From: an uncultured Clostridia bacterium
GTDB lineage: Bacteria > Bacillota > Clostridia > Oscillospirales > Acutalibacteraceae
Length of the DNA: 13,005 nt
Direction: 5' to 3'
Assembly (NCBI GenBank): GCA_946410005.1
Contig: CAMJYS010000012.1
Span: 1 to 13,005 of the forward strand
Positions 1-5,089 of the stretch are shown here, piece after piece. A model generated the notes under the pieces. That model had not been told where the DNA came from, searched no databases, and saw nothing but the letters and a program-made list of their open reading frames with translations. Every line of letters starts with the position of its first letter. The first letter of the stretch is position 1. Both the position numbers and the translations under genes were made by a program.

Positions 1-81
1 AGATTCCGGAAACAAAAATGAAAGCGTAAGTCCCAGCCCAAAAGCAAGTGATAAGATACCTTGTTGCCTATAATTACACAT
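1..81 (-). CDS. Small membrane protein, partial (N-terminus only)
   Basis: Reading leftwards from an ATG at 81-79, the frame stays open for 27 codons to the window edge. The peptide has a short polar start (MCNYRQQ) and then a hydrophobic, glycine-containing stretch ending in FLFPES, which looks like one membrane helix with a Pro-containing turn. A GGTGA motif five bases before the ATG matches the 3' part of the extended Shine-Dalgarno consensus and supports this start. Short one- or two-helix proteins of this style are common in Clostridia, and their function is generally unknown. It lies downstream of the XRE regulator gene on the same strand and could be co-transcribed with it. The rest lies outside the window, so neither length nor function can be judged. 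Confidence 0.4.
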   Translation of the reverse strand, partial: MCNYRQQGILSLAFGLGLTLSFLFPES

Positions 82-192
82 ATTTGTCACCGCTAAAACA
101 ATAAATTTTAGTTCCCGAAACTTAATATTTTTAAATTTCTTTTTACGACTATTATATTCCTTGCGTTTCAAATGTGTGTAAAAATCGCCGAG

Positions 193-561
193 CTATAACG
201 AATTGTGTTCCCCGATTACTTTTCGCATAGCTTTTTCTAATTCAAAAATCATTTTTTCTTTTTCCGGTTTAGTTAATATTACGCCGTCCAAAGTTAGATT
301 TTCGTAGTTTTTTAGCATGACGATAAATTCAGAAATAGCGTTTAGTATTTCTTTGCGTTCAGAAATTTTTTCTAAATTAGAGTTGTCTATTTCAAAACAA
401 CTTTTATCTAAGATGTAGTCGCTACTTACCCCAAACAATTTGCAAATTTTAAAAAGCATATCGTTATTTGGCTCCCTGCGGCCTTGTTCGTACATTCCTA
501 CGCTTGATGCAGAAATGTTAAGTAAATCAGCAAGCTGAGATTGCGTAAGACCTTTTTTCAT
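193..561 (-). CDS. XRE-family helix-turn-helix transcriptional regulator
   Basis: A 122-residue protein counted from the ATG at 561. Residues 5-31 (LTQSQLADLL, then NISASSVGMYEQGRREP) form a textbook HTH_3/Cro-C1 helix-turn-helix, followed by the conserved core ending FGVSSDYIL. The C-terminal half is helical and unrecognised; it may be a dimerisation segment. Family proteins bind operator DNA as dimers and usually repress their own or a divergent promoter. The divergent small-protein/sigma-like pair starting at 965 is therefore a natural candidate target (inference). The ATG start is doubtful. The frame continues upstream with TFGVKLQYLR, the normal first helix of this fold, to an AAGGAG at 615-610, but only an ATC codon is available there (603-601 or 600-598). 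With that start the protein would have about 136 residues. No ribosome binding site stands before the ATG. Confidence 0.85.
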   Translation of the reverse strand: MKKGLTQSQLADLLNISASSVGMYEQGRREPNNDMLFKICKLFGVSSDYILDKSCFEIDNSNLEKISERKEILNAISEFIVMLKNYENLTLDGVILTKPEKEKMIFELEKAMRKVIGEHNSL

Positions 562-609
562 TCTTAGATATTGTAACTTAACCCCGAATGTAGTTTCGAT
601 GATTACTCA

Positions 610-615
610 CTCCTT
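610..615 (-). promoter_or_regulatory. Shine-Dalgarno AAGGAG before a non-ATG start of the XRE gene
   Basis: On the minus strand AAGGAG is followed after 6 bases by ATC (603-601), and after 9 bases by a second ATC. Both are in frame with the regulator, and a TGA stop lies in frame at 609-607. No ATG, GTG or TTG lies in frame between this site and the ATG at 561. The site is the best-placed ribosome binding site for this gene and argues for initiation at ATC. ATC initiation is rare but known in bacteria. Confidence 0.5.
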
Positions 616-818
616 AAAATATACATTAAAAAAATCAAATTAATTATAATTTTAATTTTTTACTCTAAATTATTATATCAATATTGCTTGATTTATATAT
701 TTTATAACACTCAAAAGTAAATAATTATCGAATTTTGTCGGCTAATTTAATCTTGCTCAATTATTTTATAACAAATTACATTTATTTTTGTGCGTTAGAA
801 TTAAAAAATATTTTTTTG
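616..818. other. AT-rich divergent intergenic region with a 12-bp direct repeat
   Basis: This stretch separates the minus-strand XRE gene from the plus-strand small-protein/sigma-like pair. No open frame or RNA gene is visible. TATTTTATAACA occurs at 698-709 and again at 762-773, in the same orientation, 64 bases apart. Each copy is preceded within 10-15 bases by TTGCT. These could be operator sites for the XRE protein or promoter-like sequence. The base composition makes chance AT-rich matches likely, so this is only a candidate. A promoter for the XRE gene must lie here, but no -35/-10 pair on the minus strand stands out. Confidence 0.3.
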
Positions 819-847
819 TTGACTAATTAATATACATATGATACTAT
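819..847 (+). promoter_or_regulatory. Probable sigma-A promoter of the small-protein/sigma-like pair
   Basis: TTGACT at 819-824 and TACTAT at 842-847 are separated by 17 bases, the optimal spacing. A T-run (811-817) lies directly upstream and may act as an UP-like element. Transcription would begin near 854 and give a leader of about 110 nt before the ATG at 965. The -35 is a 5/6 match and the -10 a 4/6 match to consensus. Confidence 0.55.
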
Positions 848-865
848 AAAATCGTAAACTATTAA

Positions 866-876
866 AGAGGGAGGAG
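866..876 (+). promoter_or_regulatory. Orphan Shine-Dalgarno (AGAGGGAGGAG) in the leader
   Basis: AGAGGGAGGAG is a very strong ribosome-binding sequence, but no ATG, GTG or TTG follows at a usable distance. The nearest frames are short and begin with ATA. It lies about 90 bases before the gene at 965, which has its own site (AAAGGGGG, 951-958). It may be a decaying leader peptide, a standby ribosome site or a purine-rich regulatory element. Confidence 0.3.
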
Positions 877-926
877 ATAAACCTACAAAAATAGAATAAT
901 TAGCTACTGTTTATTTTTTTATATTT

Positions 927-947
927 AACTACACGTTTTGTGTAGTT
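927..947 (+). ncRNA. Leader hairpin: 8-bp perfect stem, 5-nt loop
   Basis: AACTACAC (927-934) pairs perfectly with GTGTAGTT (940-947) around the loop GTTTT. It ends just before the ribosome binding site AAAGGGGG (951-958) of the gene at 965. No T-run follows on either strand, so it is not an intrinsic terminator. It may modulate access to the ribosome binding site or, as DNA, be an operator dyad. The function is unknown. Confidence 0.45.
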
Positions 948-964
948 GATAAAGGGGGATTGCA

Positions 965-1180
965 ATGTGGTATAAAACTTTGGCGGATCAATATTTAAAG
1001 GAGGCGGGGGAGTTAAAAAGACACATAAGGTGTTTAAAAAAAGAAAGCGCAAATCTAAAAAATTTTGAATACGATCAAATGCACTATCGTATTGTTGTTC
1101 TTTATGGTATGTATTTAGATTTAATGCATATGGGAAAATATTTAAATAGGAAGCACGAGGTAATGAAGATTGGCAAATAG
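965..1180 (+). CDS. Small helical protein, partner of the sigma-like protein
   Basis: A 71-residue, Lys/Glu-rich, predominantly helical protein (begins MWYKTLADQYLKEAGELK) with no signal peptide. The heptad-like spacing of Leu, Ile and Met suggests two helices packed as a coiled coil or helical hairpin. The start is supported by AAAGGGGG six bases upstream and by an in-frame TAA at 950-952. The stop overlaps the start of the following gene by 11 bases if that gene uses its TTG, which indicates translational coupling. Small helical proteins directly before a region-4-only sigma-like protein recur in Clostridia, often near mobile elements (family-level recollection, not checked). A role as a partner or antagonist of the downstream protein is inference; the function is unknown. 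Confidence 0.7.
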   Translation: MWYKTLADQYLKEAGELKRHIRCLKKESANLKNFEYDQMHYRIVVLYGMYLDLMHMGKYLNRKHEVMKIGK

Positions 1181-1469
1181 GATGATGATACTAGATAACT
1201 TTACGGAATCGATATTTAGTGTGTCGGATTATAATAAAGCATGTTTCGATAGCGAAGATACGAATTATCGAAAAATGGTAAGGTCTTTAAAAAACGTTGT
1301 GGACGGAGAACTTACCGAAAGGCAGAAAAAGTGCATTTTGCTTTATTACGGAGAAAGGATGAAAATGAAAGATATATCGATAGAGCTCGGAATTGGTATT
1401 TCTTCGGTTTCTCGACATATAAAAAAGGCGAAATATAAAGTAGAGAAAACAATGAAATATTATTTTTAG
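1170..1469 (+). CDS. Sigma-70 region 4-like DNA-binding protein
   Basis: A 99-residue protein. Residues 48-95 match sigma-70 region 4: LTERQKKCILLYYGERMKMK, then DISIELGIGISSVSRHIKKA, with the helix-turn-helix at about 66-86. There is no region 2 or 3, so it cannot by itself be a complete sigma factor that melts promoters. It more likely acts as a DNA-binding regulator or with a partner, possibly the preceding 71-aa protein. The N-terminal 45 residues are unrecognised. Start choice: TTG at 1170 has GAGG nine bases upstream and overlaps the previous gene by 11 bases. ATG at 1182 or 1185 would lack a properly spaced ribosome site. No clear terminator follows. It may autoregulate the promoter at 819-847 (inference). 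Confidence 0.75.
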   Translation: MANRMMILDNFTESIFSVSDYNKACFDSEDTNYRKMVRSLKNVVDGELTERQKKCILLYYGERMKMKDISIELGIGISSVSRHIKKAKYKVEKTMKYYF

Positions 1470-1570
1470 AAAAAATGATTTAAAAGTTTAAAAAAATACC
1501 GTAACAGCGGTGAAATTATTTGGGAAATTCTCACAAAAAATATGATAAAATATAAGGTTTATTTCCAATA

Positions 1571-1589
1571 TTCGCCTATGAATTCGGTA
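1571..1589 (+). promoter_or_regulatory. Two candidate Spo0A boxes upstream of spoIIE
   Basis: TTCGCCT (1571-1577) and TTCGGTA (1583-1589) each match the reverse 0A-box (TTCGNCA) at 6 of 7 positions. They lie about 85-105 bases before the expected transcription start. Bacillus spoIIG and spoIIE promoters also have a distal Spo0A site in this general area. The short degenerate motif makes each single match weak; the combination with the promoter at 1635-1668 is what makes it worth recording. The rest of 1470-1634 shows no gene and only a 4-bp ACCG/CGGT stem that is too weak to call a terminator. Confidence 0.35.
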
Positions 1590-1634
1590 AAGTAATAAAA
1601 TATTTTAAAAATATCAAAAAATTTCCAGCGTGAT

Positions 1635-1668
1635 TTGACAGTAAATAGTTATTAATAGCTACTACAAT
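1635..1668 (+). promoter_or_regulatory. spoIIE promoter, Spo0A-type sigma-A with 22-bp spacer
   Basis: A perfect TTGACA (1635-1640) and a TACAAT (1663-1668, 5/6) are separated by 22 bases, too far for ordinary sigma-A promoters. In Bacillus subtilis the spoIIG and spoIIE promoters have near-consensus hexamers 21-22 bases apart and need phosphorylated Spo0A to activate them. TTTGACA (1634-1640) overlaps the -35 and matches a reverse 0A-box at 6 of 7 positions. The spacer contains a 16-base near-palindrome, TAGTTATTAATAGCTA (1646-1661). The predicted start near 1675 leaves a short leader before the ribosome site at 1686-1692. Confidence 0.6.
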
Positions 1669-1699
1669 ATATAAATAAGTTATAAAGGGTGGCGTTTTA

Positions 1700-4036
1700 T
1701 TGATGAGAACAAAAATTGCGAAATCACACAGGAAAATTTTTGAATTTATAAAAAACTATTCATTAAAACAAATTTTTATGAAAACAATCTATCTTGTTTC
1801 GGGAATTTTGGTATCGAAATGTACGGTGTTCAATAAATATTATCCTTTCGGAGTGTCGCTTTGTGCGTGTATACGAGATTTAAAATCAGGAACGCTTGCG
1901 CTCGGAGTTTTGCTTGGCTATTTTTCAAATATAGGAGTAGGATTTGGCGTTAGATACATCTCGGCAGTAATTTCAATTTTGACGATAAAATGGGCGTTTA
2001 ATGATTTTCCTAAATTAAAAAATCACTTTTTGTATGTGCCAATTATAGTATTTTTTTCGTCTTTTATTACAGGTGTAGCAATGAACTTTTCGGAAAAAAT
2101 GTGCGTTAAAGATTTTTCGATAGTTTTATTGGAAGCGTTAATTTCATCGGGAGTTGCATACTTTTTTGATAAATCAGTTAAAATACTATCCGACAAAAAA
2201 ATAAATTCTTTAAATATGCAAGAGTTCACGTGTATATCAATAAGTCTTGGAATATTATTTTTATCGCTAACGAATCTATCGTTTTTTGGAATGTCCGTCG
2301 GAAAAATTTTCGCTATTTGCTCCATTATGATTTTTTCGTATTTAAACGGAATAATCGGAGGAACGATTATCGGAGCAACGGCGGGAGCTACTATAGGTCT
2401 TTCGTCTTTTGAGTTTACATATATTTCAGGATGTTATGCGTTTGGTGGGATTTTAGCCGGACTTTTTTCTAGATTCGGTAAAGTAGCGGTTTGTTTGTCG
2501 TTTTTATTTGCTAATATACTGCTTTCGTATTCATGCGGAGATTCCGTAAAAATGATTTTAGGTGTTTATGAATCGATAGTTGCCAGCTTTATATTTTTGA
2601 TTTTGCCGATGGATTTTTTTGATAACATAAAAGTATTTGCTGTTTCTGATGAAACTTCAGAAAACAAAAATTCAGTGGGACTAAAAAATATAATATCAAA
2701 CAAGCTTTTTTCGGTTTCTAAGGCTCTTAAATTATTGCCAAGGTTTGTAGAGAATGCCTCTGCTAAATTTAGCGATAATAATAAAACTGATTTTAAATCG
2801 GCTTGTGCAAATTCAGCGTGTGAGGTTTGTGGATTTTGTAAATTAAAATCACTTTGTTGGTCGAAAGATAACAGCTTAGCCAAAGAAAATTTTGAACATA
2901 TAATAGACCTTGTTTCTAAAAAAGAATACATAAGCACGAAAGATTTTTCGTTGGATTTTTTAAAGCGCTGCGAGCGTTCAGAAATGATAGTAAAAAAAGT
3001 TTCTAAATCATACGCTGATTTTTGTAGCGAAGAAGTAACTAAAGCTAAAATTTCCAATGTAAAAACAGCAGTTTCTGAGCAAATTTTTGGCGTTAGTGAA
3101 TTAATTGAAAATATTTCGAATGAATTTTCGGAAGCCTATATCTACGACGAAGAATTTTCCGAAGTACTAAGTAGGGAGTTTATAAATTCAGGGATAGATG
3201 TAAATAAATTTATTTGCCAAAGGGATAAAAACGGACATTTGTTTTTAGATATAAAGTGCGACAAAATTATTGCCGATAAGTTTGACGATAAATTTTTAAG
3301 GAGGATATCACACACTTGCTCTAAAAATTTTAGTAGCCCGATGATAAATATTTTCGACGATATTTGCCAAGTTAAAATCCATGAAATTCCGAATTTGAAA
3401 ATAGATTTTGGAGTTTGTCAGCATGCTTTTAATAACGGAAAATATTGCGGCGATAGCTATTGTAATTTTCTAAATGGTACGGGAAAATATAACGTTATAA
3501 TAAGTGACGGAATGGGGACAGGCTACGAAGCTTCTATGCAAAGTTTAATAACAGCGTCGCTTATGAAACGATTTGTTGAGCTGGGAATGGATTTTAATTC
3601 TTCGCTCAAAATCTTAAATTCCGCGCTTATGATTAACTCCAAAAACGAAGAAACGTTGTCTACGCTTGATGTAGTTTCAATAGACTTGTTTAGCGGTAAT
3701 ACGAAGTTTATGAAAGCCGGTTCGCCAATTACTTTTTTGATAAAAAATAATGTTGTTTTGAAAATGGACTTCGAATCGTTGCCTATAGGGATATTGAATG
3801 ATGCATCTTTTTCTGTAAAAAGTACAAATTTGAACATCGGTGATTGGATAATAATGATGTCTGACGGTGCTACTGATATAGGAGAAGAATGGATTTTTGA
3901 TATTTTAAATTCAAGAAATTATAGAACACCAAGAGAGCTTTCAAGAATTTTATTAAATAAAGCGGTTAAAATGAGAAAAAATTCTCACGACGACGATATA
4001 ACAGTAGCCGCTATGAGAATTTCTAAAAATTATTAG
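1700..4036 (+). CDS. spoIIE: Stage II sporulation protein E (SpoIIE), PP2C serine phosphatase
   Basis: SpoIIE sits at the asymmetric division septum of sporulating cells and dephosphorylates the anti-anti-sigma factor SpoIIAA, which releases sigma-F in the forespore. This 778-residue protein has the family layout. A hydrophobic region of about ten membrane helices spans residues 25-305. A linker holds the conserved cysteine cluster (C369, C374, C377, C380, C386, then W387). The C-terminal PP2C domain (about 570-778) carries the metal-binding acidic motifs SDGMGTG (D603), MSDGATD (D722) and HDDDITV (D764-D766). The length is close to Bacillus SpoIIE (827). Start: TTG at 1700 lies seven bases, and ATG at 1703 ten bases, after GGTGG; either could be used. 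It is monocistronic behind a Spo0A-type promoter, and its stop overlaps the convergent peptidase gene by four bases. Confidence 0.95.
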   Translation: MMRTKIAKSHRKIFEFIKNYSLKQIFMKTIYLVSGILVSKCTVFNKYYPFGVSLCACIRDLKSGTLALGVLLGYFSNIGVGFGVRYISAVISILTIKWAFNDFPKLKNHFLYVPIIVFFSSFITGVAMNFSEKMCVKDFSIVLLEALISSGVAYFFDKSVKILSDKKINSLNMQEFTCISISLGILFLSLTNLSFFGMSVGKIFAICSIMIFSYLNGIIGGTIIGATAGATIGLSSFEFTYISGCYAFGGILAGLFSRFGKVAVCLSFLFANILLSYSCGDSVKMILGVYESIVASFIFLILPMDFFDNIKVFAVSDETSENKNSVGLKNIISNKLFSVSKALKLLPRFVENASAKFSDNNKTDFKSACANSACEVCGFCKLKSLCWSKDNSLAKENFEHIIDLVSKKEYISTKDFSLDFLKRCERSEMIVKKVSKSYADFCSEEVTKAKISNVKTAVSEQIFGVSELIENISNEFSEAYIYDEEFSEVLSREFINSGIDVNKFICQRDKNGHLFLDIKCDKIIADKFDDKFLRRISHTCSKNFSSPMINIFDDICQVKIHEIPNLKIDFGVCQHAFNNGKYCGDSYCNFLNGTGKYNVIISDGMGTGYEASMQSLITASLMKRFVELGMDFNSSLKILNSALMINSKNEETLSTLDVVSIDLFSGNTKFMKAGSPITFLIKNNVVLKMDFESLPIGILNDASFSVKSTNLNIGDWIIMMSDGATDIGEEWIFDILNSRNYRTPRELSRILLNKAVKMRKNSHDDDITVAAMRISKNY

Positions 4037-4920
4037 ATTAATAAGCTAGAAAGTAACATTTTGTATATTTTGTTGTAAATAGGATACAGCTGAGAAATAG
4101 GGAGCGGGTTTTTTCCGACTCCTATTTCTATTGTAAATGCAGGTCTGTTAAATTCCGTTATAAACCAGTCTTTAAATCCTCCTCCAACGGCTAATCCTTC
4201 GGGTGAGCTTAATTTATAGCCGCTTGTTATAGAAAATAATTTAGCTAATCTATAAGAGTTTTCCGGAATATTTTTTCCGTATTTCCAGTAAATTTCTTCT
4301 CCTTGACTGTGAAAAGCAATCGCATATAAAAATTTATTTTTTCTGCAAAAATCAACAAGCGCTTTCGTTTCAGGTTCGCTTTCCGGTTTTTTCCCGCCAA
4401 ATCTTGTCGGTGAAGGCTCCAGTATATTGTTTTCTTTTTCAAGTTTTTTTAGTTCGTTCCATCCGGCGTCAAAATTGTGGTTAATATCTACTCCCGCAGC
4501 GTTAGCTTGCCAAGAAAATGTATGAATATTTGAAGCTTTTTTTACTAAATTTTGAAATTCGTTTGCAGATTTATATCCGTTCAAAGATATTTCTACGCCG
4601 TCCGGATTTACGCATGGAATTATTACAAGTCCTCGATTTTTTAAGTTTTTTTCTATATCAATTCCAAAAATTTTGTTTTTTAATTTTATACGGTTGCAGA
4701 TGTTTTCTAAAAATTTAAGAATAACAAGAGAAGTTAGCCATTCCATTCCGTGAAATGCACAAGCCCATAGAATAGAATTTTCAAAATTTCCAAGCGATAG
4801 AAACTCGATATTTCTTTCACAATGACTTTTACCGATTACGCCGTGATTCAAAAAATTGTATTTTGCGAGCAAATTTTTTATCAATTTATTCCTTTCAAAT
4901 TCAGTCATAGGATGAGCCAA
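4033..4920 (-). CDS. M14-family metallopeptidase, gamma-D-glutamyl-diamino acid type
   Basis: A 295-residue zinc peptidase. Zinc ligands H57 and E60 lie in HGMEW and H204 in AFHSQGEEIYW; the catalytic glutamate is E265 in FTIEIG. The segment GVDINHNFDAGW, where pancreatic carboxypeptidases have NR, together with the later ESEPETKALVDF and AFHSQGEEIYW, fits subfamily M14C. Those enzymes cleave the gamma-D-glutamyl-meso-diaminopimelate bond of peptidoglycan stem peptides. There is no signal peptide and no LysM domain, unlike Lysinibacillus ENP1, so a cytoplasmic role in murein-peptide recycling or within the mother cell is likelier than secretion (inference). Start: TTG at 4920-4918 has AAGGAG eight bases upstream, whereas the first ATG (4908) is 20 bases away. 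The gene is convergent with spoIIE with no space for a terminator. Confidence 0.87.
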   Translation of the reverse strand: MAHPMTEFERNKLIKNLLAKYNFLNHGVIGKSHCERNIEFLSLGNFENSILWACAFHGMEWLTSLVILKFLENICNRIKLKNKIFGIDIEKNLKNRGLVIIPCVNPDGVEISLNGYKSANEFQNLVKKASNIHTFSWQANAAGVDINHNFDAGWNELKKLEKENNILEPSPTRFGGKKPESEPETKALVDFCRKNKFLYAIAFHSQGEEIYWKYGKNIPENSYRLAKLFSITSGYKLSSPEGLAVGGGFKDWFITEFNRPAFTIEIGVGKNPLPISQLYPIYNKIYKMLLSSLLI

Positions 4921-4983
4921 AGTTTTTTCTCCTTGTATTTATATTTTTCTGTAAATTTATACGAGAAAATTTTTCTAAATATC

Positions 4984-5000
4984 ACACGAACTTTTTGTGT
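4984..5000. repeat. Small hairpin in the peptidase/giant-protein intergenic region
   Basis: ACACGAA (4984-4990) can pair with TTTGTGT (4994-5000), a 7-bp stem with one G-U pair and a three-base loop. It lies upstream of the -35 of the giant-protein promoter and upstream of the divergent peptidase gene. It has no T-run and is not a terminator. It shares the ACACG...TTTTGTGT pattern with the hairpin at 927-947, which may be chance. Confidence 0.25.
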
Positions 5001-5017
5001 TACAGCTATAAAACATA

Positions 5018-5045
5018 TTGAAAAATTTGAGATAATTAGTATAAT
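5018..5045 (+). promoter_or_regulatory. Probable sigma-A promoter of the 2144-aa surface protein
   Basis: TTGAAA (5018-5023) and a perfect TATAAT (5040-5045) are separated by 16 bases. The predicted start near 5052 gives a short leader, and GGAGG at 5075-5079 lies ten bases before the ATG at 5090. Confidence 0.6.
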
Positions 5046-5089
5046 TATTACAAGACTTTTTCTTTGTTTAAATAGGAGGATTTGATTCG

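Noticed and set aside
1..195. TAG readthrough joining the XRE gene to the downstream frame, which stays open in the same frame to the window edge
   Set aside because: The downstream frame has its own ATG with a GGTGA ribosome site at 81 and encodes an unrelated membrane peptide. No readthrough context is evident, and a 64-codon open stretch is weak evidence.
927..947. Intrinsic terminator or attenuator
   Set aside because: The stem is perfect, but neither strand has a T-rich tract immediately 3' of it, so only a hairpin is reported.
1507..1525. Hairpin ACCG-TAACAG-CGGT as terminator of the sigma-like gene
   Set aside because: The stem is only 4 bp and no T-run follows; too weak to call.
901..1663. 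Shared octamer TAGCTACT at 901-908 and 1656-1663
   Set aside because: Two copies of an 8-mer in AT-rich DNA can occur by chance, and the two sites have different positions relative to their promoters.
2566..3057. 163-codon minus-strand frame within spoIIE
   Set aside because: It is a shadow of spoIIE with no ribosome site and no recognisable domain. spoIIE itself is intact with all motifs.
4822..5085. 87-codon plus-strand frame across the 5' end of the peptidase gene and the intergenic region
   Set aside because: It is antisense to a well-supported peptidase start, has no ribosome site and has Phe/Ile-rich low-complexity content typical of AT-rich non-coding frames.
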